A DNA stretch of 64,000 nucleotides from Rubellimicrobium arenae (GTDB taxonomy: Bacteria; Pseudomonadota; Alphaproteobacteria; Rhodobacterales; Rhodobacteraceae): positions 1 to 64,000 of the forward strand of contig NZ_JAFMST010000014.1 of NCBI RefSeq assembly GCF_017916275.1, read 5' to 3'. The notes under the pieces were generated by a model that was not told the DNA's origin, searched no databases, and worked only from the letters and a program-made list of their open reading frames with translations. This document shows, one piece after another, positions 9,310 through 18,994 of this stretch. A program made the translations under genes and the position numbers. Positions within the stretch are counted from its first letter, which is position 1. Each line of letters starts with the position of its first letter.

Positions 9310-10902
9310 ATGTGGGATTGGATCAAGATTGCGGTGTTCGGGGTTGTCGCCCTGTTCGCCGCCATCGCCGCCAACTGGGCACGCGACCTGGCCTACCAGG
9401 TGCACGCGCTCATCGTCATGGCCGTGGCGGCGGGCCTCTTCATCTGGAGCGTGCGGCGCACGGGGGAACCCGCGGCGCCCAGGCTCGACGAATACAACGA
9501 CGGCGTGATCCGCGCCGGCGCCATCGCGACCACCTTCTGGGGCCTTGCCGGGTTCCTGGTCGGCGTCATCATCGCGCTCCAGCTCGCGTTTCCGCAGCTG
9601 AACCTGGACGTGCTGCAGGGCTACGGCAACTTCGGGCGCCTGCGTCCGCTGCACACCTCGGCGGTGATCTTCGCCTTCGGGGGCAACGCGCTCATCATGA
9701 GCACGTTCTACATCGTGCAGCGCACCTCGGCGGCGCGGCTCTGGGGCGGCAACCTGGGATGGTTCGTGTTCTGGGGCTACCAGCTCTTCATCGTGCTGGC
9801 CGCGACCGGCTACCTCCTGGGGGAAACCCAGGGCAAGGAATACGCCGAGCCCGAATGGTACGTGGACATCTGGCTCACGGTCGTCTGGGTGGCCTTCCTG
9901 CTCGTGACGCTGGGCACGATCATCAAGCGCAAGGAACCCCACATCTACGTGGCCAACTGGTTCCTGCTGTCGTTCATCGTCACGGTGGCGATGCTCCACC
10001 TCGTGAACAACCTGTCGGTCCCCGTGTCGATCTGGGGCAGCAAGTCGGTCCAGCTCTTCGGCGGCGTCCAGGACGCCATGACCCAGTGGTGGTACGGCCA
10101 CAACGCGGTGGGCTTCTTCCTGACCGCGGGCTTCCTGGGCATGATGTACTACTTCGTGCCGAAGCAGGCCGGCCGCCCCGTCTATTCCTACAAGCTGTCG
10201 ATCATCCACTTCTGGGCCCTGATCTTCCTGTACATCTGGGCCGGTCCGCACCACCTGCACTACACCGCGCTGCCCGACTGGGCCTCGACGCTGGGCATGG
10301 TCTTCTCGGTGATCCTGTGGATGCCCTCCTGGGGCGGCATGATCAACGGCCTGATGACCCTCTCGGGCGCCTGGGACAAGATCCGCACCGACCCGATCAT
10401 GCGGATGATGGTGATCTCGCTCGGCTTCTACGGCATGTCGACCTTCGAAGGCCCGATGATGTCGATCCGCGCCGTCAACTCGCTGTCGCACTACACGGAC
10501 TGGACCATCGGCCACGTGCACTCCGGCGCGCTGGGCTGGAACGGGATGATCACCTTCTCGGCGCTCTACTTCCTCGTGCCGCGCCTGTGGCACCGCGAGC
10601 GGCTCCACTCCCTTTCGGCCGTGAGCTGGCACTTCTGGCTCGCCACCATCGGGATCGTGCTCTACGCCGCCTCGATGTGGGTCACGGGCATCATGGAAGG
10701 CCTGATGTGGCGCGAAGTCGACGCCAACGGGTTCCTCGTGAACTCCTTCGCCGACACGGTGGCCGCCAAGTTCCCGATGTACGTCGTCCGCGCCCTGGGC
10801 GGGGGGATGTACCTCACCGGCGCGATCATCATGGCCTGGAACCTGTGGATGACCGCCTTCGGCAAGGTGCGCGTCGCCGCCGTCCCCACTCCGGCCGAAT
10901 GA
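9310..10902 (+). CDS. ccoN: Cytochrome cbb3 oxidase subunit I
   Basis: This 530-residue, 12-helix catalytic subunit of the high-affinity cbb3 oxidase reduces oxygen to water and pumps protons. Heme and CuB ligand segments are visible: [52 protein letters not shown] and [20 protein letters not shown]. The start at 9310 ([11 protein letters not shown]) begins an extra N-terminal helix seen in Rhodobacter CcoN; a GAGGGA site precedes it. It is the first gene of ccoNOQP, under the FNR box at 9205. Confidence 0.97.
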   Translation: MWDWIKIAVFGVVALFAAIAANWARDLAYQVHALIVMAVAAGLFIWSVRRTGEPAAPRLDEYNDGVIRAGAIATTFWGLAGFLVGVIIALQLAFPQLNLDVLQGYGNFGRLRPLHTSAVIFAFGGNALIMSTFYIVQRTSAARLWGGNLGWFVFWGYQLFIVLAATGYLLGETQGKEYAEPEWYVDIWLTVVWVAFLLVTLGTIIKRKEPHIYVANWFLLSFIVTVAMLHLVNNLSVPVSIWGSKSVQLFGGVQDAMTQWWYGHNAVGFFLTAGFLGMMYYFVPKQAGRPVYSYKLSIIHFWALIFLYIWAGPHHLHYTALPDWASTLGMVFSVILWMPSWGGMINGLMTLSGAWDKIRTDPIMRMMVISLGFYGMSTFEGPMMSIRAVNSLSHYTDWTIGHVHSGALGWNGMITFSALYFLVPRLWHRERLHSLSAVSWHFWLATIGIVLYAASMWVTGIMEGLMWREVDANGFLVNSFADTVAAKFPMYVVRALGGGMYLTGAIIMAWNLWMTAFGKVRVAAVPTPAE

Positions 10903-10913
10903 GGTAACCCCAA

Positions 10914-11639
10914 ATGGCCTTTCTCGACTACCACAAGTCCCTGGAGCGCAACGCGACGCTCCTCCTGGGCGGCAGCCTGTTCGTCGTCCTGATCGGCGGC
11001 ATCGTGGAGATCGCCCCTCTCTTCTACCTCGAGAACACCATCGAGAAGGTGGAAGGGGTCCGGCCCTACTCTCCCCTGGAGCTGGAGGGCCGCGAAATCT
11101 ACCTGCGCGAGGGCTGCTACGTCTGCCACAGCCAGATGATCCGCCCCATGCGCGACGAGGTGGAGCGCTACGGCCACTACTCGCTGGCCGCCGAGTCGAT
11201 GTACGACCACCCGTTCCAGTGGGGCTCCAAGCGGACGGGGCCGGACCTCGCCCGCGTGGGGGGCCGCTACTCGGATGCCTGGCACGTCCAGCACCTGAGC
11301 GATCCGCAGTCGGTCGTGCCGGAATCCATCATGCCGCCCTACGCCTTCCTGAAGGACAACCTTCTGGACGGCGAGCAGATCGCGGACCTGATGGAAACGA
11401 ACCGGATCGTGGGCGTCCCCTACACGGACGACCAGATCGCCCAGGCGCGGGCCGACTTCAACGTGCAGGCGGATCCGAACGGCGACTACGACGCGCTGCT
11501 GGAACGCTATCCGGGCGCGCATGTGGCCAACTCCGACGGGCTGCCCGGCGTGTCCGAGATGGACGCCCTGGTCGCCTATCTCCAGGTGCTCGGCACGATG
11601 GTGGACTTCTCCACCTTCACGCCCGACGCGAGCCGCTGA
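10914..11639 (+). CDS. ccoO: Cytochrome cbb3 oxidase subunit II (monoheme cytochrome c)
   Basis: This 241-residue subunit has one N-terminal membrane anchor (about residues 14-36) and a periplasmic cytochrome c domain. Heme attaches at Cys68-x-x-Cys71-His72 (GCYVCHSQM). It passes electrons from CcoP to the CcoN active site. It starts 11 bases after the ccoN stop and follows GAGG, so it is co-transcribed. Confidence 0.97.
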   Translation: MAFLDYHKSLERNATLLLGGSLFVVLIGGIVEIAPLFYLENTIEKVEGVRPYSPLELEGREIYLREGCYVCHSQMIRPMRDEVERYGHYSLAAESMYDHPFQWGSKRTGPDLARVGGRYSDAWHVQHLSDPQSVVPESIMPPYAFLKDNLLDGEQIADLMETNRIVGVPYTDDQIAQARADFNVQADPNGDYDALLERYPGAHVANSDGLPGVSEMDALVAYLQVLGTMVDFSTFTPDASR

Positions 11640-11650
11640 GGGAGGATCCG

Positions 11651-11890
11651 GTGCAAGATACCTATTCCCTCCTCCGTGAGTTCGCGGACTCCTGGGTCCT
11701 CCTGGCGCTCACGACCTTCTTCCTGGGGGCGATCCTCTTCGCGTGGCGGCCGGGCAGCCGGTCCGTCCACGAGGACGCCGGGCAGGTGCCCTTCCGCCAC
11801 GACGACCGCCCCCTCACCGACATGATGCCGAACCGAGCAACGGACTGCGGCGATGGCATCTCCGACCTTATTCCGGAGGCCCGGGCATGA
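11651..11890 (+). CDS. ccoQ: Cytochrome cbb3 oxidase subunit CcoQ
   Basis: This small subunit of 79 residues starts at GTG 11651, 5 bases after GGAGG. One membrane helix (about residues 14-34, WVLLALTTFFLGAILFAW) is followed by a polar tail. CcoQ stabilises the assembled oxidase. The tail is longer than the usual 50-60 residues. Its stop overlaps the ccoP start (ATGA). Confidence 0.88.
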   Translation: MQDTYSLLREFADSWVLLALTTFFLGAILFAWRPGSRSVHEDAGQVPFRHDDRPLTDMMPNRATDCGDGISDLIPEARA

Positions 11891-12768
11891 CACGCAACGA
11901 CAAGACCCCGACGGTCCAGACCACGGGGCACGAATGGGACGGCATCGAGGAGCTGAACAACCCGCTCCCGCGCTGGTGGCTGTGGGTCTTCTACGCCACC
12001 ATCGTCTGGGGGATCTGGTACACCATCGCCTACCCGGCCTGGCCCATGATCTCGGGCGCGACGGCGGGCTACCTGGGCTTCTCGACCCGCGGCGACGTGG
12101 CGACGGACATCGCCGCGGCCGAAGAGGCGCGCTCGGGCCTGATGGAGAAGCTGGCGGCGGTGGATCTCACGCAGCTTCCGCAGGATCCGGACCTCCAGGC
12201 CTTCGCCGTCAGCGCCGGCGCCTCGGTGTTCCGGGCCAACTGCGCCCAGTGCCACGGCGCGGGCGCGGCCGGCAACATGTCGGGCGGCTTCCCGAACCTG
12301 CTGGACGACGACTGGCTCTGGGGCGGGTCCATCACGGACGTCGCCGCCACGGTGACCAACGGCGTGCGCAACGACTCCTCGCCCGATGCCCGCTGGTCGC
12401 AGATGCCGGCCTTCGGCGAGATGCTGGAACCGGCCGATATCGACGCCGTGGTGAACCATGTCCTCGCCATCTCGGGGCAGGAGCATGACGCCGCGCTGGC
12501 CGAGAAGGGCGCGCAGGTGTTCGCGGACAACTGCACCGGCTGCCACGGCGAGGATGGCCACGGCATGCGCGAGGTCGGCGCGCCGAACCTGACGGATGCG
12601 GTGTGGCTCTATGGCGGCACGCCCGAGAAGCTCAAGGAAACCGTGACCTATGCGCGGTTCGGCATCATGCCGGCCTGGAGCGAGCAGTTCCGCCCCGCCA
12701 ACGGTCTCAGCCAGGCCGAGATCAACGCGGTTGCGGCCTATGTCCACGGCCTGGGCGGCGGCGAATAA
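11887..12768 (+). CDS. ccoP: Cytochrome cbb3 oxidase subunit III (diheme cytochrome c)
   Basis: This 293-residue subunit has an N-terminal membrane hairpin (about 30-65) and two cytochrome c domains. The heme sites are Cys119/Cys122/His123 (CAQCH) and Cys216/Cys219/His220 (CTGCH). It accepts electrons from soluble cytochrome c or the bc1 complex and hands them to CcoO. It ends the ccoNOQP operon and is followed by a strong terminator. Confidence 0.97.
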   Translation: MTRNDKTPTVQTTGHEWDGIEELNNPLPRWWLWVFYATIVWGIWYTIAYPAWPMISGATAGYLGFSTRGDVATDIAAAEEARSGLMEKLAAVDLTQLPQDPDLQAFAVSAGASVFRANCAQCHGAGAAGNMSGGFPNLLDDDWLWGGSITDVAATVTNGVRNDSSPDARWSQMPAFGEMLEPADIDAVVNHVLAISGQEHDAALAEKGAQVFADNCTGCHGEDGHGMREVGAPNLTDAVWLYGGTPEKLKETVTYARFGIMPAWSEQFRPANGLSQAEINAVAAYVHGLGGGE

Positions 12769-12806
12769 GTTTCCTGGCGAACTTGACCTTCCTGGTTCGT
12801 CACACT

Positions 12807-12833
12807 GGGCGGCTCCTCGAGCCGCCCTTTTTT
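12807..12833 (+). terminator. Rho-independent terminator of ccoNOQP
   Basis: A perfect 8-bp stem (GGGCGGCT / AGCCGCCC) with a 5-base loop is followed by six T residues. It lies 38 bases after the ccoP stop and separates ccoNOQP from the genes ahead. Confidence 0.93.
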
Positions 12834-12838
12834 GTTGG

Positions 12839-13051
12839 TCAGCCGTCCAGGCCCGCGATCTCGGCCCGCGACAGGCCGATGTCGCGCAGGAGGTGTTCTG
12901 ACAGGTCCCCGGCCGGACGGCGAAGGGCCGCGGCATGGACCGCGGCGGCCCGTCGGGCGAGAAGCCCGCGAAGCCCGCCCAGGCGCCGCAGCTGCGACGA
13001 ACGGAACTCGGGCCGGGAGAGGAGGATCTGGGAAGCGGTGAGGGCCGTCAT
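12839..13051 (-). CDS. DUF1127 family small protein
   Basis: This encodes a 70-residue basic protein. The C-terminal segment LSEHLLRDIGLSRAEIAG is the DUF1127 signature; the middle is Arg/Ala-rich (LLARRAAAVHAAALRR). Related small proteins in alphaproteobacteria act in RNA or phosphate-linked regulation. The start at 13051 (MTALTAS) follows GGAG at 7 bases. It ends only 6 bases from the ccoP terminator, which may serve both strands. Confidence 0.7.
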   Translation of the reverse strand: MTALTASQILLSRPEFRSSQLRRLGGLRGLLARRAAAVHAAALRRPAGDLSEHLLRDIGLSRAEIAGLDG

Positions 13052-13154
13052 GGAAAGGCTCCACTGAAATGTGACGATAACAATCGGAAGGGGTGGCCGC
13101 CGGCCCTGCCGCGGGGACGGGGACGACGGCCTGACGGCGCCAGGGGCGAAGGTG

Positions 13155-13670
13155 TCAGAGCCGGCCGAACGCCAGGGGGCGCCAGGTCCAGCCATGACGG
13201 GCCGTCAGCTCCTGGAGCGGGCTCTTCAGCTCGCGGGTCTGGAAGCGGTACTCGTAGACCTTGCCGAGGCGGAGGTCGTCCTCTCGAAAGGCCACGCCGG
13301 CGCCGAAGCTCAGCTCGATGCTCTGACCCCGGAAGGCTTCGGAGGCGAAGGCGAGATGGGGCAGGCCCGCCCGCCATTCCACGCTGAAGTCGCGCTGGAC
13401 GTTCCGCACCTCGCCCGTGGCCTCGTCGAAGCGCAGGAGGACCTGCGCGCCCCGCTTGACCCCAGCCTTGGCGAAGATCTCGTACCATTGGGCGTCCACG
13501 ATCCGCCATTCGGCGGTGATGTCCGCGTCCTCGGGCCCGCCCGCGCGCACCACGAAGGGCGCGGTGTCCCGGTTCAGGTCGAGAAGGGCCGTGCGAAGTT
13601 CGGCCGCGCCGCTGCGGGGAATGCCCTCCGGGGGCGCCTTGCGCCCCGTGATCAGATCCAGAAGTCCCAT
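13155..13670 (-). CDS. Conserved hypothetical protein
   Basis: This 171-residue soluble protein starts MGLLDLITGRK at ATG 13670. I do not recognise a domain. It is rich in aromatic and charged residues, with an ordered look (AEWRIVDAQWYEIF, KVYEYRFQTRELK, HGWTWRPLAFGRL), and has no signal peptide or membrane segment. The sequence suggests a beta-rich fold. It lies between the DUF1127 and DUF2270 genes on the same strand, inside the cco region. Its function is unknown. Confidence 0.7.
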   Translation of the reverse strand: MGLLDLITGRKAPPEGIPRSGAAELRTALLDLNRDTAPFVVRAGGPEDADITAEWRIVDAQWYEIFAKAGVKRGAQVLLRFDEATGEVRNVQRDFSVEWRAGLPHLAFASEAFRGQSIELSFGAGVAFREDDLRLGKVYEYRFQTRELKSPLQELTARHGWTWRPLAFGRL

Positions 13671-13754
13671 CGTGAAAATCCTTGCCGTGTTATGCCCCGG
13701 GTGATGCCCGATCGGGCGCGCCCGGGCCAAGGCGGGAATCCCTGACCCCTCGGC

Positions 13755-14435
13755 TCAGCCCTCGGGCTTGTCGTCGTCCGAGTCGGGACCGGCCCCGCCG
13801 GCAAAGGCCCAGAGCGCGAGCCCGACCCAGGCCGCGACATAGACCCCCCCTGCCCCGAGCACGAACCAGCCGGGCAACGGCCCGATCGCCGCCCGCTCGA
13901 GCACCGCCGCCGCGGACGGAGCGGGCGTCGGATGGACCAGGAGCTTGCCCAGGTAGGCCAGCATCTGGACCAGGAGGATCCAGATGTAGTTGCTCCGGAC
14001 CCTTCGGGCGATCGCGGTGAGCATGGAGACGGGATAGCGCGGACGGCGGTATTCGGATGCGAGGGCGTCCCGCCAGGCGGGCTCGGTGTGCCGCCCGTCC
14101 AGCATGGAGACGAGGAACCTGGTTTCGATGAGGCGGGACCGTTCGCGCCAGACGTTGAAGTAGCGGTAGCGCCGCGCCTCGATCCACAGGAACACGAGGA
14201 TCAGGATCCCCACGAGGAAGAGCGGCAACGGCGAGGCCTGCGGGTCCGAATAGGTGATGGAGAGCGCCACCCCCAAGGTCCCCACGGACCAGTTCGTCGT
14301 GGTGTCGAGCCGGGTCCGCCAGACCGTGCCCCGGTAGATCTCGGCCCGGTAGAGATGGGCAAGCGCGCCGATCTCGGCGGGGCCGAACACCGGCATGGGC
14401 CGGGGTCCGTCATCGGAATCGGGCAACATGGTCAT
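13755..14435 (-). CDS. DUF2270 family membrane protein
   Basis: This 226-residue integral membrane protein has helices at about residues 50-70, 75-95, 135-155 and 175-200, and an acidic C-terminus. The RAEIYRGTVWRTRLDTTTNWSVGTLGVALS segment and WIEARRYRYFNVWRERSRLIE are characteristic of DUF2270. Its role is unknown. The gene is divergent from ccoG across the FNR box at 14490. Two ATGs (14435 and 14429) are available; AGGAGG lies about 14 bases before the first. Confidence 0.8.
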   Translation of the reverse strand: MTMLPDSDDGPRPMPVFGPAEIGALAHLYRAEIYRGTVWRTRLDTTTNWSVGTLGVALSITYSDPQASPLPLFLVGILILVFLWIEARRYRYFNVWRERSRLIETRFLVSMLDGRHTEPAWRDALASEYRRPRYPVSMLTAIARRVRSNYIWILLVQMLAYLGKLLVHPTPAPSAAAVLERAAIGPLPGWFVLGAGGVYVAAWVGLALWAFAGGAGPDSDDDKPEG

Positions 14436-14489
14436 GGATCTGGCTGCGCCCTCCTGCCGCACCTCTCGTTCCGGGCAGGTGCGGCCCGG

Positions 14490-14503
14490 TTGATCCATGT
14501 CAA
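14490..14503. promoter_or_regulatory. FNR box of ccoG
   Basis: TTGATCCATGTCAA is a full FNR box (TTGAT-N4-GTCAA), 66 bases before the ccoG ATG. Class II spacing predicts a transcription start near 14538. That would exclude the ATG at 14527 and supports the start at 14569. It could also influence the divergent DUF2270 gene. Confidence 0.85.
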
Positions 14504-14568
14504 GGTGCCTGGCCCTGCTCGGGCGCATGACGGTCGACAACAACAAGACGACCGCCAGGAAGCCGACC

Positions 14569-16104
14569 ATGAGCCAGACCAGCACGCCGTCCCTTTACGC
14601 CGCGCGCGAGCCCATCTTTCCGCGCCGGGTGTCGGGAAAGTTCCGCACGCTCAAATGGGTCATCATGGCCGTGACCCTGGGCATCTACTACCTGACGCCC
14701 TGGATCCGCTGGGATCGCGGTCCGAACCTGCCCGACCAGGCCGTGCTCGTGGACATGGCCGGCCGGCGCTTCTTCTTCTTCTGGGTCGAGATCTGGCCCC
14801 ATGAATTCTACTTCGTGGCCGGGCTGCTCATCATGGCGGGGCTCGGGCTCTTCCTGTTCACCTCGGCGCTGGGGCGGGTGTGGTGCGGCTACGCCTGTCC
14901 GCAGACCGTCTGGACCGATCTCTTCATCCTGACGGAACGCTGGGTGGAAGGCGACCGCAACGCGCGGGTCCGCCTGTGGAACGCGCCGTGGTCGCTCAAC
15001 AAGGCACGCCTCCGGCTCACCAAATGGACGATCTGGCTGCTGATCGGCCTCGCCACCGGCGGGGCCTGGGTCTTCTACTTCGCCGATGCGCCGACGCTGC
15101 TGCGCGCGCTCGTGACCGGGCAGGCGCATCCCGTGGCCTACATGACCATGGCGACGCTCACCGCCACGACCTTCGCCTTCGGCGGCTTCTTCCGCGAGCA
15201 GATCTGCATCTACGCCTGCCCCTGGCCGCGCATCCAGTCGGCCATGATGGACGAGGAAACCATCACCATCGGCTACCGCGACTGGCGCGGCGAGCCTCGT
15301 GGCAAGGCGGGCAAGGCGGCCCGCGCCGCAGCCGGCCAGCCCCCCGCCTTCCGCGCGCAGGAAAAGGCCCTCGCCCAGAATGCCGTCGCCTTCGCCGGAC
15401 CGGAGGCGGCCCCGGGCGCCGCCGCGGGCGTGACGCTCAGGACGGTGGGCGACTGCGTGGACTGCATGGCCTGCGTGAACGTCTGCCCCATGGGCATCGA
15501 CATCCGCAACGGCCAGCAGATGGAGTGCATCACCTGCGGCCTTTGCATCGACGCCTGCAACGAGGTCATGGACAAGCTGGGCCGCCCACGCGGGCTGATC
15601 GACTACTTCACGCTGGAGGACGAGCGGAAGGAGCGCGCGGGCGGGCAGGCCAAGAAGATCTGGAAGCACATCCTGCGGCCGCGCACGATCCTTTACACCT
15701 CGCTCTGGTCGCTGGTCGGCGTGGGCCTGATCGTGGCCCTGTTCGTCCGGCCCTCGATCGAGGTGGACGTCTCGCCCATCCGCAACCCCCTCTACATCAC
15801 GCTGTCGGACGGGACGATCCGCAACGCCTACGACCTGCGCATCCGCAACAAGCACGGGGAGGAGCGGCGCTTCTCGCTCGCCTACTCCGCCGACGCTCCG
15901 TTCGTCCTCTCGGTCGAAGGCGCCCCGGACGGCGTGGTGACCGTGCCTGCGGACCAGACGGGCGAAGCCCGTGTCTATCTCGAAGCCGCGCCGGCCACCG
16001 AGGCCGCCCGGACCGAACGATCGGAGATCCGGCTTTGGATCACGGACCTTGCCGACGCGGACCGCGCCTCGGTGGAGACCCTCTTCAACGGAAAGGCCAA
16101 CTGA
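14569..16104 (+). CDS. ccoG: Cytochrome c oxidase accessory protein CcoG (cupric reductase)
   Basis: This 511-residue membrane iron-sulfur protein reduces copper for cbb3 oxidase assembly. Helices lie near 30-45, 80-100, 155-172, 190-205 and 398-415. WCGYACPQ (residues 105-112) and YACPWPRIQ (215-223) are family motifs. Two ferredoxin [4Fe-4S] clusters are bound by Cys296/299/302/306 and Cys320/323/326/330. The periplasmic C-terminal domain is Ig-like. AGGAAG lies 7 bases before the ATG at 14569; ATG 14527 is an alternative. Confidence 0.94.
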   Translation: MSQTSTPSLYAAREPIFPRRVSGKFRTLKWVIMAVTLGIYYLTPWIRWDRGPNLPDQAVLVDMAGRRFFFFWVEIWPHEFYFVAGLLIMAGLGLFLFTSALGRVWCGYACPQTVWTDLFILTERWVEGDRNARVRLWNAPWSLNKARLRLTKWTIWLLIGLATGGAWVFYFADAPTLLRALVTGQAHPVAYMTMATLTATTFAFGGFFREQICIYACPWPRIQSAMMDEETITIGYRDWRGEPRGKAGKAARAAAGQPPAFRAQEKALAQNAVAFAGPEAAPGAAAGVTLRTVGDCVDCMACVNVCPMGIDIRNGQQMECITCGLCIDACNEVMDKLGRPRGLIDYFTLEDERKERAGGQAKKIWKHILRPRTILYTSLWSLVGVGLIVALFVRPSIEVDVSPIRNPLYITLSDGTIRNAYDLRIRNKHGEERRFSLAYSADAPFVLSVEGAPDGVVTVPADQTGEARVYLEAAPATEAARTERSEIRLWITDLADADRASVETLFNGKAN

Positions 16105-16105
16105 G

Positions 16106-16570
16106 ATGACCTCCCTGTTCCGCGGCCCGATCACCGGCCCCAAGGCCTTCGCGATCTTCTCCTCGTTCTTCGTGGTCATCATCGCGGTCAACGTGATCAT
16201 GGCCTACCAGGCGATCCACACCTTTCCCGGCCTCGAGGTCGAGAACTCCTATGTGGCGAGCCAAAGCTTCGACGCCGAGAAGAAGGCCCAGGAAGAGCTG
16301 GGCTGGACGGCCCGTGCCGCCGTCCGCGATGGCGACCTGACCCTGACCCTCCTTGGCCCGGACGGGCAGCCGGTCCAGGGCGCGACGGTCACGGCCATCC
16401 TGGGCCGCGCCACCACCGAGACCGAGGACCAGACCCCGGCGTTCACCTTCGACGGCCAGGCCTGGCACGCGCCCGTCACCGTGGAGCCGGGCCGCTGGCA
16501 TCTGCGGCTCAGCATCACGGCCCTGGACGGCACCCTGTTCGAGCAGCGGCTCGACCTTCTGGTGGAGTGA
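16106..16570 (+). CDS. ccoH: FixH/CcoH family cbb3 oxidase assembly protein
   Basis: This 154-residue protein has one N-terminal membrane helix (about 14-35) and a periplasmic FixH domain that ends in WHLRLSITALDGTLFEQRLDLLV. It is needed for stable assembly of the cbb3 oxidase. The ATG is one base after the ccoG stop, and the ccoI start follows after 4 bases, giving a tightly packed operon. Confidence 0.93.
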   Translation: MTSLFRGPITGPKAFAIFSSFFVVIIAVNVIMAYQAIHTFPGLEVENSYVASQSFDAEKKAQEELGWTARAAVRDGDLTLTLLGPDGQPVQGATVTAILGRATTETEDQTPAFTFDGQAWHAPVTVEPGRWHLRLSITALDGTLFEQRLDLLVE

Positions 16571-16574
16571 CGCA

Positions 16575-18758
16575 ATGAGCCTCACCGAAGCTCCCGGCTC
16601 GCTTGGATGCATCGGCTGCGTGACCGCCCCTGCCGCGCAGGGCAAGGGCGAGGCCGCCGCCGAGAACGAGATCGTCCTGGCCGTGCCCGGCGCCGATTGC
16701 GCCGCCTGCATCCCGCAGCTCGAGGAAGGCCTGGCCCCCCTGCCCGGCGTCCGCGAGGCGCGGGTGAACCTGTCGCTCCGCCGCCTGCGGGTGCGGCACG
16801 ACGGGAGCCTTGCCCCCGAGGACCTGATCCCCGAGGTGGCCAAGCTCGGCTACGAGGCGCTGCCCCTGGACCTCGTCGCGCTTTCGGGGACCGAGAACGA
16901 CAGGATCGGGCGCGACCTCGTCATGCGCCTGGGCGTGGCGTTCTTCGCGATGATGAACGTCATGCTGCTTTCCGTCGCGGTCTGGTCGGGGGCGGATGAC
17001 GCGACGCGCGACATGTTCCACTTCATCTCGGGCGCGATCGCGATCCCGACGGTGCTGTTCTCGGGGAAGCCCTTCTTCCGATCGGCCTGGGCGGGGGTGA
17101 AGCGGGGGCGGCTCGGGATGGACTTCCCGATCTCCCTCGCCCTCGTGCTCGCGTCGTCGATCTCGGTCTACGAAAGCTTCCACGGCGGGCATCACGCCTA
17201 CTTCGACGCGGCGGTGATGCTGACCTTCTTCCTGCTCGGGGGGCGCTATCTCGACCACATGACGCGGGCCGCCGCGCGCTCGGCCGCGCAGGAACTGGCC
17301 GCGCTCGAAGTGCCGCGCGCCATCCGGCTCACCGCCGAGGGCCAGGAGACGGTGGCCGTGGCCGACCTGGCCGTGGGCGATCTCATCTCTGTCCGTCCAG
17401 GCGCGCGGGTGCCCGCCGACGGCGTGGTCACGGACGGCGAAAGCGAGATCGACCGCTCGCTCCTGACCGGCGAGTCCCTCCCCGCCCGCGCGGCTCCGGG
17501 CGAGACCGTCAGTGCGGGCGAGGTGAACCTGACCGGCCCCCTCACCGTGCGCGTCACCGCCGCGGGGAAGGACTCGTCGCTTGCGCGGATGGCGGCGCTG
17601 GTCGCCGTCGCCGAGGAGGCGCGGAGCCGCTACACCTCCCTGGCCGACCGGGCGGCGCGGGCCTATTCGCCGCTGGTCCACACCCTGTCATTCAGCGCCT
17701 TCGCGTTCTGGATGTGGAAGACCGGCGGGGACGCCCGTTTCGCCATCAACATCTCGGCGGCGACGCTGATCATCACCTGTCCCTGCGCGCTGGGCCTCGC
17801 GGTGCCCGCGGTCGTCACCGCGGCCAGCGGGAAGCTGTTCAAGAAGGGCCTGCTCATCAAGTCGGGAACCGCGCTGGAGCGGCTTGCCCAGGTGGACACG
17901 GTGGTCTTCGACAAGACCGGCACGCTGACGCTGGGCGCGCCCGAGCCGCTGGACCTGGACGCCCACGAGGCCGACGATCTTCGGGTGGCGCTGGCGCTCG
18001 CTCTGGGATCGTCGCATCCCCTGGCGCAGGCCCTCGTGAAAGGCACGCAGGCGATGGGTCTTCGGCCCGCTCATGTGACCGAGATGCGCGAAGTGCCGGG
18101 CCACGGCATCGAGGGGGTCTGGCAGGATCAGCGGGTCCGGCTCGGCCGCGCCGACTGGGTGGGGGCCGAAGCGGGCGACGTGACCGCGACGACCCTCAGG
18201 ATCGGCGGCAACGCCCCGGTGACGTTCGCCTTCGCGGACTCGCTCCGCCCCGGCGCCGAGACGCTGGTCCAGGCGCTGGCCGGCCAGGGCCTGGACCTGC
18301 ACCTCGTATCGGGCGACGTGCCCGGCGCGGTGGAAGGGCTGGCCCGGCGGCTCGGCATCCCGGCCTGGACCGCCCAGGCCAAGCCCGAGGAAAAGGCCGC
18401 CTATGTGAAGGCGCTCGCCCGGCAGGGCCGGCGCGTGCTGATGGTCGGCGATGGCCTGAACGACACGGCGGCCCTGGCCGAGGCGCTGGTGTCGATCTCG
18501 CCCGCGTCCGCGCTGGATGCGGCGCGGGCGGCCTCGGACATCGTGCTGATGGGCCGGGATCTCGCGCCCGTCGAGGATGCGCTCCGCATCGCGCGGCAAT
18601 CGGTGCGGCGGATCCGCGAGAACTTCTACCTGTCGGCGGGCTACAACGTCGTCTCCGTGCCGATCGCCCTGATCGGCCTGGCAACGCCGCTTCTGGCCGC
18701 GCTGGCCATGTCGATCAGCTCCGTGACCGTGACCCTGAACGCGCTAAGACTGAAGTGA
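16575..18758 (+). CDS. ccoI: P1B-type copper-transporting ATPase CcoI/FixI
   Basis: This 727-residue heavy-metal ATPase supplies copper for the cbb3 oxidase CuB site. The N-terminal metal-binding domain has Cys42-x-x-Cys45 (GADCAAC), and two more cysteines precede it (GCIGC). The ion motif Cys402-Pro-Cys404 is in ITCPCALGLAVP. Asp446 in DKTGTLT is phosphorylated, and MVGDGLNDTAAL marks the ATP hinge. Eight membrane helices are expected. It lies within ccoGHIS. Confidence 0.95.
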   Translation: MSLTEAPGSLGCIGCVTAPAAQGKGEAAAENEIVLAVPGADCAACIPQLEEGLAPLPGVREARVNLSLRRLRVRHDGSLAPEDLIPEVAKLGYEALPLDLVALSGTENDRIGRDLVMRLGVAFFAMMNVMLLSVAVWSGADDATRDMFHFISGAIAIPTVLFSGKPFFRSAWAGVKRGRLGMDFPISLALVLASSISVYESFHGGHHAYFDAAVMLTFFLLGGRYLDHMTRAAARSAAQELAALEVPRAIRLTAEGQETVAVADLAVGDLISVRPGARVPADGVVTDGESEIDRSLLTGESLPARAAPGETVSAGEVNLTGPLTVRVTAAGKDSSLARMAALVAVAEEARSRYTSLADRAARAYSPLVHTLSFSAFAFWMWKTGGDARFAINISAATLIITCPCALGLAVPAVVTAASGKLFKKGLLIKSGTALERLAQVDTVVFDKTGTLTLGAPEPLDLDAHEADDLRVALALALGSSHPLAQALVKGTQAMGLRPAHVTEMREVPGHGIEGVWQDQRVRLGRADWVGAEAGDVTATTLRIGGNAPVTFAFADSLRPGAETLVQALAGQGLDLHLVSGDVPGAVEGLARRLGIPAWTAQAKPEEKAAYVKALARQGRRVLMVGDGLNDTAALAEALVSISPASALDAARAASDIVLMGRDLAPVEDALRIARQSVRRIRENFYLSAGYNVVSVPIALIGLATPLLAALAMSISSVTVTLNALRLK

Positions 18759-18759
18759 C

Positions 18760-18984
18760 ATGGACGTCCTGATTCTCCTCGTGCCGGTCAGCCTGGGCCT
18801 GGGCCTGCTTGGTCTCCTGGCCTTCGTGTGGACGTTGCGGCACCGGCAGTACGAGGATCCGAAGGGCGACGCGTCCCGCATCCTCTCGGACCGCTGGGAC
18901 GACCGGCCGGCGCCGGCCGAAGATCGCGCGCCGCGGCAAGGGCGGCCGGATCGGGCAGGCCCCTCGGAAGGCAAACGCGGTTAG
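18760..18984 (+). CDS. ccoS: Cytochrome cbb3 oxidase assembly protein CcoS
   Basis: This 74-residue protein has a single N-terminal helix (about 4-25) followed by the family segment FVWTLRHRQYEDPKGDASRIL. A charged tail of about 25 residues rich in Arg, Asp and Pro is longer than usual. CcoS is needed for cofactor insertion into the oxidase. It starts 1 base after the ccoI stop and ends the operon. Confidence 0.92.
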   Translation: MDVLILLVPVSLGLGLLGLLAFVWTLRHRQYEDPKGDASRILSDRWDDRPAPAEDRAPRQGRPDRAGPSEGKRG

Positions 18985-18994
18985 GCGATGACCT

